Source: Granulicella sibirica
GTDB taxonomy: Bacteria; Acidobacteriota; Terriglobia; Terriglobales; Acidobacteriaceae
NCBI RefSeq assembly: GCF_004115155.1
Contig: NZ_RDSM01000001.1
Coordinates: forward strand, 1,674,001-1,738,000
Reading direction: 5' to 3'
DNA length: 64,000 nucleotides
The notes below the pieces were generated by a model that ran no database searches, was not told the origin of the DNA, and saw only the letters and a program-made list of their open reading frames with translations. Positions 27,123 through 36,021 of the stretch are shown in pieces (the stretch's first letter is position 1; each line of letters starts with the position of its first letter). Both the position numbers and the translations under genes were made by a program.

Positions 27123-27703
27123 TGTTGTCTCTGCGACGGCGCAGATGGTGCGGCGCTTGACGAAACAGACCCTCTGTCTCCACCTAGCATCGTTATGATC
27201 CCTTTCCAGAGGGCTCTAACTTTACTCATCATCGCCAGACCTTGGGCTGTGGCTCGCTTGGCGCTTGACGAGATTCTATGAAGATCATCGGTAATGTCTT
27301 CCACCTTAGGAGAGACCTCTCCAATTAGAACGTGCGTTTTTTCAGCGATACCCTTGATGGTCGGCGTGAGGTCAGTGATGAGAGCATCGGCCTTAACCGC
27401 CGCGCTTCTGATGACGGGAGCCAGGTCGCTGACCAATCCGGTGCTTTTCTCGATGAGCGGGTACGCACGTCCCTTAACCTCGCGCACCGTCTCTCCGAAT
27501 GAACGCTTGGCCTTGATTCCGGCCACTACCAACGCGACGAGCGCTCCTGCAGCCAACAAGGCAAGCACTAGGAGAGAGATCGCGGCTATGCCCATGAAAA
27601 TCAGCATCAACTTTCCATCTCCCCCGTTCTGGGGAATCTGCACGTCCTGGTCAGCCAGAAGAGAGATATCGACCGCAAAGTTGCTGATCGATGCGAGAAT
27701 CAT
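27113..27703 (-). CDS. Membrane-anchored coiled protein of the stress cluster
   Basis: 196 aa with one long hydrophobic segment (residues 31-62, LMLIFMGIAAISLLVLALLAAGALVAL region) and a cytoplasmic helical tail with repeats of about eleven residues (LVSDLAPVIRSAAVKADALI, LTDLTPTIKGIAEKTHVLI). That pattern resembles DUF948-type membrane coiled proteins. The start overlaps by four bases the stop of the YsnF/AvaK protein upstream (27700-27703), so it is the last gene of the stress operon. A role at the envelope during stress is inferred from the neighbours only. Confidence 0.65.
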   Translation of the reverse strand: MILASISNFAVDISLLADQDVQIPQNGGDGKLMLIFMGIAAISLLVLALLAAGALVALVVAGIKAKRSFGETVREVKGRAYPLIEKSTGLVSDLAPVIRSAAVKADALITDLTPTIKGIAEKTHVLIGEVSPKVEDITDDLHRISSSAKRATAQGLAMMSKVRALWKGIITMLGGDRGSVSSSAAPSAPSQRQHQF

Positions 27704-28332
27704 GAGCTTCTCCTAGATTTTGCTCTATCGGTTGCGCTCCAAATCGTCCTGCCCGGAACGCGTTCGACCGTCATGTGTTCTCTGTGTAGGGTGACGACCT
27801 GAGTGTCGTGGCGCTCTGTATCACGTTGCACGATGCGAATCTCTTCTTTGAGAACAAGTTCTTTCGTAAGAACCAATCTCTCCTCTACGAGCGAGTAGAT
27901 GGTGGTGTTCCCTTCCTGGCGGACCGGTGGCGGAGCATCTACAGGCTGGTTGATAACGATGCGTTCGACATCGAAAGTGCGAACCGACAGGCTTTCGTCG
28001 AGGGCCTCGGTGTATTCCTGGACCGTTTTATTCAGGCGAACGGTGCCTGTAGCAACAGTCCGTTTCCCTACTTCGAGTCTTTCTTCGACCAGGGGGATTA
28101 CTGTCGTGGCACTGTTGTTCGAGGAGAGAACGTCCGCCTGCGTGTCAGCAGACTTCCATACGTCAGAGGTCTGAAGAAGCACGGTGGTTGGCAGGCGAAC
28201 CACTTCACCGTTGGCCATCCAGATCTCAGTAAAAGGTTGAGTCGGGTCGAATTGCCCAGAGACGGCAAGGACATTGGGCCGGGTAGTGGGCTGGTCATCC
28301 ACTGTCGATGTGGCAGATTCAGTGTCAGTCAT
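27700..28332 (-). CDS. YsnF/AvaK-domain stress protein (third copy)
   Basis: 210 aa. It carries the DUF2382 (YsnF/AvaK) pattern: a first unit TVIPLVEERLEVGKRTVATG and GTVRLNKTVQEYTEALDESL, and a second IYSLVEERLVLTKELVLKEEI, with VERIVINQPVD between them. The N-terminal part differs from the other two copies and looks like a PRC-barrel-less extension (FTEIWMANGEVVRLP). DUF2382 proteins are linked to general stress and desiccation tolerance in Gram-positives and cyanobacteria. It is coupled to the downstream membrane protein gene by an ATGA overlap. Confidence 0.8.
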   Translation of the reverse strand: MTDTESATSTVDDQPTTRPNVLAVSGQFDPTQPFTEIWMANGEVVRLPTTVLLQTSDVWKSADTQADVLSSNNSATTVIPLVEERLEVGKRTVATGTVRLNKTVQEYTEALDESLSVRTFDVERIVINQPVDAPPPVRQEGNTTIYSLVEERLVLTKELVLKEEIRIVQRDTERHDTQVVTLHREHMTVERVPGRTIWSATDRAKSRRSS

Positions 28333-28410
28333 AGAAACTCCTGAGAGGCAAATGCCACAGGCCGGACGTGTTGATGTCCGGCCTGCGTGGTGAGCGAAAT
28401 ACGTGATCGT

Positions 28411-29214
28411 CTAGTAGCGATCCTTCGAGATGCCGGCTCCAGTGGTCTCGCCGGGAACCTCCTCGACATCCACCTCTGTCTTGCGAACGGAATCATGGAT
28501 GGCCTGAGTACGCTCGCTGCTCTGCTTGCCAACGAGAACTTCCTCTACGACTCTGCTCGTCTTGCCCACGACGGCTTCCTCTCCAGTTGCGTTCAACTCG
28601 ATGACAGATCCGCTACCGGCAGCAAAATCAGCTGCGGTTGCAGGCCGATTGACCACGCGGCGCTCCACATTGATCTGCTCTTCGCGGAGGTTGATGTCCG
28701 CGTCGACTGGACGCTCTACAACGTGGGAGTAGATGCGGACACCACCGCGATCAACCTCGCGCTTCCCGACTACGAGCTCTTCTTCGACGATTGGGATCGC
28801 TACGCCTTCAGCTGCAGTTGTCGCGGCACCTTCGTACTGACTGCTCGACCCGCCCTCGATATCACGAGCTCCAACCTGCTTTAGAAAAGTGGCTGCCTCG
28901 GCAGCTTCCTCATCCGGTACCGTGATGGCGAGGAGTGCACCGCCCGCGTTTACCCCTTTCGCGTAATGATCATGGGCGTGGTCATCGCCGCCGCTGAGTG
29001 AACGGAAGAAGCTGCTGATCTTCTCTCCGATTCCCGTCCCGCTGCCGCTTCCAATGTCGGTGTAGCCGGAAGGATTTGCGGTTGCTGAGGAATTGCCCTC
29101 ATCATTGGCCATAACCTGGATATTCTGGGATTCGTAGCCGTCTGTGATCAGTTCCTGCTTCGCCTTGTTCGCTTCCGCCATCGTGCTGAAAAGCCCTACG
29201 ACTGTCTTTGACAT
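28411..29214 (-). CDS. YsnF/AvaK-domain stress protein with GSP17M-like N terminus (second copy)
   Basis: 267 aa from ATG 29214, which has a very good ribosome site (CCAGGAGAATATATATG); the open frame to 29358 is spurious. The N terminus MSKTVVGLFSTMAEANKAKQ is the general-stress-protein-17M-like domain. The C-terminal DUF2382 repeat reads IPIVEEELVVGKREVDRGGV, LREEQINVERRVVNRP and GEEAVVGKTSRVVEEVLVGK. It is highly similar to the copy at 29799-30548, so the two arose by duplication. The gene is in a same-strand run with OmpA-like and other YsnF genes. Confidence 0.85.
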   Translation of the reverse strand: MSKTVVGLFSTMAEANKAKQELITDGYESQNIQVMANDEGNSSATANPSGYTDIGSGSGTGIGEKISSFFRSLSGGDDHAHDHYAKGVNAGGALLAITVPDEEAAEAATFLKQVGARDIEGGSSSQYEGAATTAAEGVAIPIVEEELVVGKREVDRGGVRIYSHVVERPVDADINLREEQINVERRVVNRPATAADFAAGSGSVIELNATGEEAVVGKTSRVVEEVLVGKQSSERTQAIHDSVRKTEVDVEEVPGETTGAGISKDRY

Positions 29215-29260
29215 ATATATTCTCCTGGTGTGGGTTGGCTGCCTAAACTGTTTGCCGTGC

Positions 29261-29764
29261 TTACTGCGGCTGCGAGAAGAGTTCGACGCGGCGATTATCC
29301 GCCTTGCCGGTCGGAGTGGCGTTGGTGTCCGTGGGCTTCTGGGCTCCGAAGCCCCCACCAGTCAATCGATTACCATCAATGCCTTGCCCTTTGAGATAGC
29401 CAGCTACCGCGAGTGCTCGCTGTTCCGAAAGGTCTGCGTTGTGGGGTGCAGAACCTGTGCTGTCGGTGAAGCCCTCAATCCGAAGATGGGCGGAGGGATT
29501 TGCTTTCATCGCCGCTGCAGCCTGCTGGAGTGTCGCTTGGCCTTCCGGAGTCAGAGTGGCTTTGTCCGTATCGAAATGCACAGACCCGAGGTCCGGTAGT
29601 GCGGGCGCTGCCACTGCAGAGCTGACCACTGGCGCACTGTCAGCGGGATGGCGGTGGGTGAGGAAATAGGCGAGGAGAGCCAAGAGAAGAAGCAGTGGCA
29701 GAAGCCAAGCCCAAACAGGAATCCCCTTCTTTGTCTCTTCGTAAACTTTGACGCGTTCAGCCAT
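29261..29764 (-). CDS. OmpA-family peptidoglycan-associated protein
   Basis: 167 aa with a single membrane anchor (residues 18-36, VWAWLLPLLLLLALLAYFL) and a C-terminal OmpA domain (VHFDTDKATLTPEG, LRIEGFTDSTG, NADLSEQRALAVAGYL, GFGAQKPTDTN, NRRVELF). The DxxxxxxR-type peptidoglycan-binding residues appear in GFTDSTG and SEQRA. The anchor is a helix and not a lipobox, so it probably sits in the inner membrane with the domain in the periplasm. It lies between two YsnF/AvaK genes, linking the stress cluster to the cell wall. Confidence 0.88.
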   Translation of the reverse strand: MAERVKVYEETKKGIPVWAWLLPLLLLLALLAYFLTHRHPADSAPVVSSAVAAPALPDLGSVHFDTDKATLTPEGQATLQQAAAAMKANPSAHLRIEGFTDSTGSAPHNADLSEQRALAVAGYLKGQGIDGNRLTGGGFGAQKPTDTNATPTGKADNRRVELFSQPQ

Positions 29765-29798
29765 GAAATTGCTCCTGGGATACCGGATGGGCTACAAA

Positions 29799-30548
29799 TT
29801 AGTTCGTTTTGACTGGCGTTCTCAGTTCGCTCTCGCGCTGAATCTCTTCAATCTCAACCTCGGTATGGCGAACCGTATCGTGAATATGCTCCGTGCGCTC
29901 CGATGCGGTCTTGCCCACGACCACTTCTTCTACAACGTGCGCTGTCTTTCCAACAACGGCTTCTTCGGCTGTCTCGGTGAGTTCGAACACTTGATTGCCT
30001 TGAAGTGCCAGATCTGCATCCTTGACCGGACGGTCCACGGCATTTCGCTCGATAACGACATGCTCTTCGCGGAGGTTAACCGACTGTTCCACAGGAATCT
30101 CGATGACTCGCCGATAAACACGGACGCCACCTTGATCAACCGTCCGCTTGCCGACTTCGAGGTCCTCTTCCACGATCGGAATAGCTGTCTCACCCTCTGC
30201 GACAACGGGAAGTTCGGCGGCTTTGGGCGTCATGACAGCATCATCAATCTTGGTAGCCTTGTGGCTTCCAAAGATCTTCTCCACAGCGGAAACATGCCCT
30301 TCCACTGCGGAAACCGCCACAACAACGCCGCCGTTGCGTATCCCTTCCAGAAGATGTTGGCGGTCACGGGCCGGAACTCCGAACTCGTCGAGAGCGGAAC
30401 CGGCGGCATGCTCAGGTCCTTCGTTGCAAATGACTGCGATCGACGTGGGAGGAATGCCTTGTTTGTAAAGATCTTCAGTTGCTGCGGCAGCCTGATCGTG
30501 GTGATGGAATAGGCACACAAGATGAGTGAGCTCGTCGGTCGTTGCCAT
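29799..30548 (-). CDS. YsnF/AvaK-domain stress protein (first copy)
   Basis: 249 aa. The N terminus (LTHLVCLFHHHDQAAAATEDL) resembles the GSP17M-like domain, and the C-terminal DUF2382 region reads IPIVEEDLEVGKRTVDQGGV, NLREEHVVIERNAVDRPV and EEAVVGKTAHVVEEVVVGK. Repeated arrangement and spacing match the second copy at 28411-29214. It is the first gene of the run going down to 27113, so the promoter should lie in the 340-base gap that also serves the divergent DUF3761 gene. Confidence 0.85.
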   Translation of the reverse strand: MATTDELTHLVCLFHHHDQAAAATEDLYKQGIPPTSIAVICNEGPEHAAGSALDEFGVPARDRQHLLEGIRNGGVVVAVSAVEGHVSAVEKIFGSHKATKIDDAVMTPKAAELPVVAEGETAIPIVEEDLEVGKRTVDQGGVRVYRRVIEIPVEQSVNLREEHVVIERNAVDRPVKDADLALQGNQVFELTETAEEAVVGKTAHVVEEVVVGKTASERTEHIHDTVRHTEVEIEEIQRESELRTPVKTN

Positions 30549-30888
30549 GAATCCTCCATAGATAAGTCGCGAGATCTTACGGTTGCAGGCCCAGCTCTAC
30601 GTCGGCTGTGGGCCGCATTTTTTTCAGGGTGCTATAAGGGCTATTAGTCGTGCTGGATGGATAGGCGAGCGGCCTTCGGATCGATACCTGCAGCCCCTAG
30701 TTCCCAGTAATGAGGTGCCTACTTTTTGCGTTCGGTTGTACTTGAAAATACGAAAATGTGCGTCTGGAAGACGACATTAATCCTGGTATTTTCCAAAAAA
30801 ACACCACGTGGCGACTGAAGAAGGATCCGCGCGCATCCAATGGCGCAACCGCGCTAGTAGGAGTTCAGGCGGACATATGGAGGAATCT
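30549..30888. other. Divergent promoter region
   Basis: About 340 bases between the YsnF/AvaK stress operon (-) and the DUF3761 gene (+). It contains AT-rich pockets such as ATTTTTTTC near 30618 and CCAAAAAAAC near 30797 but no gene. Promoters for both directions are expected here; I could not choose -35/-10 elements with confidence. Confidence 0.4.
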
Positions 30889-31356
30889 GTGACCAAACGC
30901 GCCATCGTTGTTTTCGCCACAATTTTTATGTCCGTCTGCACCCTTGCTCACGCACAAGCTCCGGCTGGGGCAACAGGCCAGTGTAAAGACGGCACCTACT
31001 CCACTGCCAAGGCTAAGAGCGGAGCATGCTCCGGACACAAGGGCGTGCAGACCTGGTACGCCACGGCTTCGGCAGCCCCGGCCCCAGCAGCAACGCCCAG
31101 CGCGACTCCAACGCCGCCTCCGGCACCGTCTACGCCCGCTCCCCATCCCACTGCGAACTCCAGCGCGTCAGCTATACCGAGCCAACCCGCAGCCGGGGGC
31201 GGACCGGGGCAGGTTTGGGTCAATACCTCCACCAAGGTCTACCATTGCAGCGGCGATCGGTTCTACGGCAAGACGAAAAAGGGTGCTTACATGAGCGAGT
31301 CTGACGCCATTACCAAAGGCGCACGCCCCGACGCCGGAAAGCCTTGCCCCAAGTAG
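30889..31356 (+). CDS. Secreted DUF3761-type protein with Pro/Ala linker
   Basis: About 155 aa from GTG 30889, chosen because GGAGG lies six bases upstream (TGGAGGAATCTGTG); ATG 30877 would place the Shine-Dalgarno inside the gene. A signal peptide (IVVFATIFMSVCTLAHAQ) leads to a DUF3761-like unit (CKDGTYSTAKAKSGACSGHKG) with paired cysteines, a linker of about 55 residues made mostly of Ala, Pro, Thr and Ser, and a C-terminal unit VWVNTSTKVYHCSGDRFYG ending in PDAGKPCPK. The second unit is common in secreted acidobacterial and proteobacterial proteins. Probably periplasmic; role unknown. Confidence 0.75.
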   Translation: MTKRAIVVFATIFMSVCTLAHAQAPAGATGQCKDGTYSTAKAKSGACSGHKGVQTWYATASAAPAPAATPSATPTPPPAPSTPAPHPTANSSASAIPSQPAAGGGPGQVWVNTSTKVYHCSGDRFYGKTKKGAYMSESDAITKGARPDAGKPCPK

Positions 31357-31448
31357 CGTTTCACCCCAAGGTCTCAGGCCGAGGAAGAAGCCTGAGACGC
31401 ACCTCATTCAGCTCAACAGCTTTCCGCATTTCACACCCGAGGTCATGT

Positions 31449-31862
31449 ATGGGACTACTAGACACAATCGAAGGATTGACCAGTCAACAGGGCCAGGGTA
31501 CCAACTCCGGCACGAACGCGAATGTCGCTAGCGGCATGATGCAGGCTCTTGAACAGCATCCTGGCGGCCTCTCCGGCGTCATCGATTCTTTCCGCAACAA
31601 CGGTATGGCCGACCACGTCCAAAACTGGTCCAACGGCCAGGAACCCGCCGCCACGCCCGGCCAGATCGAACAAGGCCTCGGAAACACAGGCTTCATCGAG
31701 AACGTTGCTGCAAAGGCTGGGGTCTCGCCTGAAATCGCAAAGGTAGCCATGGCTACAGTTCTTCCCATGGTCTTAAAGCATTTCACCAACGGTGGCCAGC
31801 AGGCTCCGCCGCAAAGCGGGTACAGCAGCATGGCTTCCAAGATTCTAAGCAACTTCCTATAA
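31449..31862 (+). CDS. YidB/DUF937-like protein
   Basis: 137 aa from ATG 31449. Features of the YidB-like family: MGLLDTIEGL at the start, GMMQALEQHPGGLSGVIDSF, NGMADHVQNWSNGQEP and the final VLPMVLKHFTNGGQ. YidB is a small cytoplasmic protein of unknown role in enterobacteria, and DUF937 proteins are common in acidobacteria. The frame is open upstream but that part has no similarity. It is in the same direction as the DUF3761 gene, with 92 bases between. Confidence 0.8.
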   Translation: MGLLDTIEGLTSQQGQGTNSGTNANVASGMMQALEQHPGGLSGVIDSFRNNGMADHVQNWSNGQEPAATPGQIEQGLGNTGFIENVAAKAGVSPEIAKVAMATVLPMVLKHFTNGGQQAPPQSGYSSMASKILSNFL

Positions 31863-31873
31863 GTCAGTACACG

Positions 31874-33877
31874 TCAACATATCGTGCTTGTCTCATCGGT
31901 TATCTCCTGGATAGTCGCGACTGCACCTACGATCTTGCCGTCCTTGTCTTTGAGCGGTGCACCAGTGAGGCTTAGCCACTTCCCAGAGCCGCTTCCGAGA
32001 GTGTAGTAGACGTGCTCTGCATCAGTGACTTCTCCCTGCTGAATTGCCCTAGCCAGGGGGAAGTCATCGGACTCTAATTTATGGCCGTTGCGATGATATG
32101 CAACTCGTTTTGAGTAATCCCCGATCTCTTCAAACTCCATTGGGTCCTGCCGGAGTATTGACTCAGCTTTCGGGTTGCGGCTGACAATCCGCCCGCTCGG
32201 AGCTTCCGCAATCACCACCCCAACTGGCAAGGTATCAATGATGCTTTGCAATCGCATCTGGCTGGCCCACAGTTGTTCTTGCGCTCGCTTCTGATCATCG
32301 ATTAGCTCTACGCTCCCATACCACCTGATGATTACTCCGGCCCGATCCTTACGTGGCGCAGCCCGAGATCGCATCCAGTGCCACACCTGATCACATCCTA
32401 AGACTCTGAATTCCACATCAATGGGCTCTCCCGCCCGAATAGCCGTCAAGCAAACATTGACCACTCCAGATGCGTCCTCAGGGTGAACTGCTCGGAGCCA
32501 ACCGCGCCCGCGGGTCTCCTCGAATCCAAGCCCCGTAAGCTCCACCCACCGTGGACTCATGTCAAGAATGAGGCCGTATGGATCCATCGTATAGGGGATC
32601 TGCGGATTGAGTTCGACCATATGGCGGAAGTGATCTTCGCTCTCTGCCAGCGCTCTTTCGGTTGCTTTCCGGTCAGAGATGTCGACCACTGTGACCGACA
32701 CGCCGATCACATCATCGTTCTCATCTCGCGCGGGCTGATACGTTGTCAGCATGGTTGCCGATTTTGCTCGGGAACTGTGGTCTCTTCGCTCTAACTCGAC
32801 CCCGTTGATTGCCTCTCCGCCAAGAGCTCTAGTGAGATAAGGCGCAATGACATCCGCAATTGCTGGAACCATCTCGTAGACAGTCCTTCCAAGATGCGCT
32901 TTAGCGGATATGCCATTCATCTGGGCTAGCCGTTGATTGATGCTCACGTACCGTAAGTTGCGATCGATGAAGCAGAGTCCTACGGGGGATCCATCGTAGA
33001 TGGCTTGCAGCTGAGCGTGACGAGCCCCAGGCAGAGCCTCGAGAAAGGAGGGGAAATTGTAATCAGGTTCGGAAGATGTGCCCACCAAACCCGAAAGAGC
33101 TGGTCGCTCGACCCCGAGCATGGCGGTCAAAGCCTCTTTGGGCATGGGTCTTCCATATAGCCAGCCCTGCCCTACCTCACATCCGAGATGGCGCAACATG
33201 TCTGCTTGAGCAACTTCCTCCACCCCTTCACCGACCGTCGTCAGCCCAAGACTCCGGCCGAGACCGACGACGGCCGCCACGATCTTCATGCTTTCCCGGC
33301 GGCAACACATGGAGCTCACGAAGCTCTTATCGATCTTTAGCTCGTCGAAAGGCAAGGCTTGCAGGTGCGCGAGGCTGGAATATCCGGTGCCGAAATCGTC
33401 CAGTGAGAGCTTCATGCCCAGCAACTTCAATTTCGCTGCGATGCATTGCGCGTCTACTAAGTTTTCGAGGAGGGCGCTCTCGGTAATCTCGATTTTCAAT
33501 TGTCCAAGTGGAAATTGATGCTCCTCAGCCAAGCGAGAAATCCGTTCTGGGAGCGAGCAGTCGCGAAACTGTATGGGCGAGATATTGACCGATAAGGTGA
33601 AAGGAGCGCCCAACTCTGCGCACGTCTTGAAGGCCTGCGACAGCACGCTTTCACACAACGCTCCTATGAGGCCAGTCTCCTCGGAGAAGGGTATAAAGTC
33701 ATCGGGGAGTACAAGACCCTTTGTGGGATGAACCCAGCGGGCAAGAACCTCGCAACCCCGTAGTTGTCCGGTTCGTAGATCAACCAGTGGTTGAAAATAC
33801 GGAACGAATTCACCTCGAGCTAACGCAGAACTCAGATCTAGACGTCTTCGTCGAGTCACGCACAACCTCCACTCCAC
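31874..33877 (-). CDS. EAL-PAS-PAS c-di-GMP phosphodiesterase
   Basis: 667 aa with the EAL domain first (residues 10-260) and at least two PAS domains after it, the reverse of the usual order. EAL catalytic features are complete: FQPLVDLRTG, CEVLARW (E-V-L), NISPIQF, EITESAL, DDFGTGYSSL, IDKSFV, GEGVEE and GQGWLYGRPM. PAS segments read QAIYDGSPVGLCFIDRNLRY, MDPYGLILDMSPRWVELTG and SIIDTLPVGVVIAEAPSGRI. There is no GGDEF domain, so it should only degrade c-di-GMP. The start is GTG 33877 with GGGTAGGTGGAG nearby. It is the paralogue of the N-terminal two thirds of the large protein at 57500-60640. Confidence 0.9.
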   Translation of the reverse strand: MEWRLCVTRRRRLDLSSALARGEFVPYFQPLVDLRTGQLRGCEVLARWVHPTKGLVLPDDFIPFSEETGLIGALCESVLSQAFKTCAELGAPFTLSVNISPIQFRDCSLPERISRLAEEHQFPLGQLKIEITESALLENLVDAQCIAAKLKLLGMKLSLDDFGTGYSSLAHLQALPFDELKIDKSFVSSMCCRRESMKIVAAVVGLGRSLGLTTVGEGVEEVAQADMLRHLGCEVGQGWLYGRPMPKEALTAMLGVERPALSGLVGTSSEPDYNFPSFLEALPGARHAQLQAIYDGSPVGLCFIDRNLRYVSINQRLAQMNGISAKAHLGRTVYEMVPAIADVIAPYLTRALGGEAINGVELERRDHSSRAKSATMLTTYQPARDENDDVIGVSVTVVDISDRKATERALAESEDHFRHMVELNPQIPYTMDPYGLILDMSPRWVELTGLGFEETRGRGWLRAVHPEDASGVVNVCLTAIRAGEPIDVEFRVLGCDQVWHWMRSRAAPRKDRAGVIIRWYGSVELIDDQKRAQEQLWASQMRLQSIIDTLPVGVVIAEAPSGRIVSRNPKAESILRQDPMEFEEIGDYSKRVAYHRNGHKLESDDFPLARAIQQGEVTDAEHVYYTLGSGSGKWLSLTGAPLKDKDGKIVGAVATIQEITDETSTIC

Positions 33878-34138
33878 CTACCCTGTGGACCTCCCGCAAA
33901 TAGACTAAAATTCTCCCATAAAGTTGAGGAATGTGTCAGTAACACGTCGGAGTGACAGACCCATCGCGGAACGAACCGTTGCAGTCTCGGCACCCTCGCT
34001 CTACCGGTCGATCCCGCTCCACTAACTTAGAGGCGCCGGTTAGGCAAGGCGTTCGGTTAGGTTTTGGGGCCGACATCTGATGAATTCGTGTAGTAGATAA
34101 AATCGGAGTGCTACTCCGTTACGTGGACAGGAGCCATC

Positions 34139-34408
34139 ATGACAGATTCCGATCCCACCTTCACAGGCCAGCAAGCGGCCACCGCACAAACCGCACTTCG
34201 TAAAGCTCTCGGCCTTGAACCGGAGCAGTTTCCCGTCTCTGCCTTTATCGGTATGGTAAGCGATGAGATCGAGCAGCTCCGCGCCCAGGGAAAGACGGAC
34301 GACGAGATTGCCGTGCTGATCGAACAAGCCGTCGGGGTCAAGCTCCCCACGGAGACGATTACCCGCTTTTTTGCGTCTCCCGAGAAGCGAGGCCATCAGG
34401 GACAATGA
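34139..34408 (+). CDS. Small conserved protein, unknown
   Basis: 89 aa from ATG 34139 with ACAGGAG six bases upstream, a strong ribosome site. Helical and acidic: TGQQAATAQTALRKALGLEP, FIGMVSDEIEQLRAQGKTDD, EIAVLIEQAVGVKLPTETI. The ending TRFFASPEKR resembles short proteins found in acidobacteria and some proteobacteria. No function is known to me. The overlapping - strand frame of 126 codons lacks a ribosome site and is regarded as a shadow. Confidence 0.65.
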   Translation: MTDSDPTFTGQQAATAQTALRKALGLEPEQFPVSAFIGMVSDEIEQLRAQGKTDDEIAVLIEQAVGVKLPTETITRFFASPEKRGHQGQ

Positions 34409-34611
34409 TCTAGCGCTCATGACCGTTTTCTCGAATCCAGATCACACTCGGAGGGTTTCGGATGCCGAACGAGGCCTTGAGGCTTTACTTGTCCCGGTCT
34501 TATGGAGAGGACCACATCGTGACTGTCTGGCCCTTCGTGAACTACAAACGCCCACCTTCCAAACGACACGCCGAGGTCAGGCGTTTGGTGTAGTGGCGTA
34601 AGCTCAAACGC

Positions 34612-34905
34612 ATGGCCGGCCAAAAATCCATTCCGAAAGAGACCGAGACTATCTCTGCCATGAAAACACTTGTGTATGAGCTCGTTGTTTGTTTGGTGGA
34701 TAAGCCGAACGAGGTTTCGATTCAGGCTGTCACGAATGGGGAGGTAACGAGCCTGCGGGTGAGGGTCGCGCCGGAAGACGTAGGCAAACTCGTAGGTAAG
34801 CAGGGCCGCACGGCACGTTCTTTGCGCACGATCCTCTCGGCCGCCAGCATGACACGCCAGCAAAGGTTCTCCCTCGATATTCTCGAAGAGCGCTCGACTC
34901 CGTGA
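34612..34905 (+). CDS. KH-domain RNA-binding protein (KhpA-like)
   Basis: 97 aa from ATG 34612; ATG 34660 (MKTLVYELVVCLVDKPNEV) would give the usual KhpA length and opening and is an equally good start. The KH core has the GxxG loop in VGKLVGKQGRTARSLRTIL (GKQG) and the preceding strand LRVRVAPED. KhpA proteins bind RNA, usually with KhpB, and affect cell-wall growth and sRNA function. The normal neighbours (rpsP, rimM, trmD) are absent, so this is a dispersed extra copy. It is convergent with the kinase at 34923-36005. Confidence 0.85.
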   Translation: MAGQKSIPKETETISAMKTLVYELVVCLVDKPNEVSIQAVTNGEVTSLRVRVAPEDVGKLVGKQGRTARSLRTILSAASMTRQQRFSLDILEERSTP

Positions 34906-34922
34906 TTATGGTCACCTGAAGA

Positions 34923-36005
34923 CTAACCGCCCGCCCTCAAGGTCTCGTTATGGCCGGTAGGCGGGCCATAGGGGATTGCGACCGTCACAGTCGTCCCGCT
35001 ATTCCCTTGTTCGGTGCTGCTTGCGACGGAGATGGTACCACCACGAGATTCGACAAGTTGTTTTGCCACCCAAAGGCCAATACCTGTTCCCAGTTCACCC
35101 TTCGTGGTGAAGAAGGGCTCGAAAATCTGCGTTATGTGTTCGAGCCTAATCCCTGAGCCACTGTCTCGGACCACTGTCTCGATTCCATCTCCCCAGGGAC
35201 CAACAGACTCATGAGTCGAGATGCTAAGCTTCCCTCCCTGACGCATGGCATCCGCGGCATTTGTTATCAGGTTTGAGAAGACCTGGAGGAATTCGCCTCT
35301 GCGAATGAACACCTTCCGTTGGTCATCAAAGTGCTTTTCGATCGTGATGCCTGCGGCAAGCAACTTTGGACTGTAGACGGAGATAACGCTCTCCAGGAGC
35401 TGATTTAGGGACACCTCAGTCGGTGAACCGGTGTCTCGGTAGAACCCCAATGTCTGGCGAGCGAGATGCGTTAGACGTTCCAGTTCGCCTTCGGCCGTAA
35501 TCAGATAGTCGTGCACCTTTCCGCCAGGCGCGCTATCTTGACGAGCGAGGAAGATCAGATTCATCAGCGACTCCAGGGGATTGTTGATCTCATGCGCCAT
35601 CGTCGCCGCCATCCGGCCTGTCGCCGCAAGCTTTTCAGATTGAACCAGCAAACGCTCCACTCGCTTCCGATCCGTGATCTCGCGAGCAATCTTCGAAGCC
35701 CCTATGATGGTTCCGGTTTCGTCCCTGATTGGTGAGATGGTCACCGAAATCTCGAATACCTCCCCGCTCTTCTTTTTTCGCCTGGTTTCAAAGTGACTGA
35801 TCTGCTCGCCCAATCTGATAGTTTTGAGGATTTTAGACTCCTCATATTCAAGTTCTTCCGGAATAACCCGCAGGATTGGTTGACCGATCATCTCATCGGC
35901 CGAGTACCCGAATAATTTGCTCGCTCCTTCGTTCCAGCTGATGACAATTCCGTTCAAATCCTTGCTGATAATCGCGTCATCCGCCGAGTCGATGATAGCC
36001 GCCAA
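34923..36005 (-). CDS. PAS sensor histidine kinase
   Basis: 360 aa from TTG 36005. The protein starts directly in a PAS domain (AIIDSADDAIISKDLNGIVISWN), then HisKA with H in TMAHEINNPLESL, N box NLITNAADA, G1 DSGSGI and G2 GTGIGLWVAK. The frame upstream of TTG is open for only about ten codons before a TAG, so there is little room for more domain; the usual lead-in LRLAAII is present, which supports the start. It is soluble and has no adjacent response regulator. It is divergent from the regulator-like first gene of the lasso locus, with 16-64 bases between. Confidence 0.82.
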   Translation of the reverse strand: MAAIIDSADDAIISKDLNGIVISWNEGASKLFGYSADEMIGQPILRVIPEELEYEESKILKTIRLGEQISHFETRRKKKSGEVFEISVTISPIRDETGTIIGASKIAREITDRKRVERLLVQSEKLAATGRMAATMAHEINNPLESLMNLIFLARQDSAPGGKVHDYLITAEGELERLTHLARQTLGFYRDTGSPTEVSLNQLLESVISVYSPKLLAAGITIEKHFDDQRKVFIRRGEFLQVFSNLITNAADAMRQGGKLSISTHESVGPWGDGIETVVRDSGSGIRLEHITQIFEPFFTTKGELGTGIGLWVAKQLVESRGGTISVASSTEQGNSGTTVTVAIPYGPPTGHNETLRAGG

Positions 36006-36021
36006 CCGAAGGCTGCTCCCA

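Noticed and set aside
28387..28884. + strand open frames across the YsnF/AvaK genes (also near 27808 and 29748)
   Set aside because: They mirror repeated - strand coding sequence, and the - strand proteins carry clear DUF2382 motifs.
34040..34420. A 126-codon - strand frame overlapping the small + strand gene at 34139
   Set aside because: No ribosome site and no motif; the + strand frame has a strong Shine-Dalgarno and plausible protein composition.
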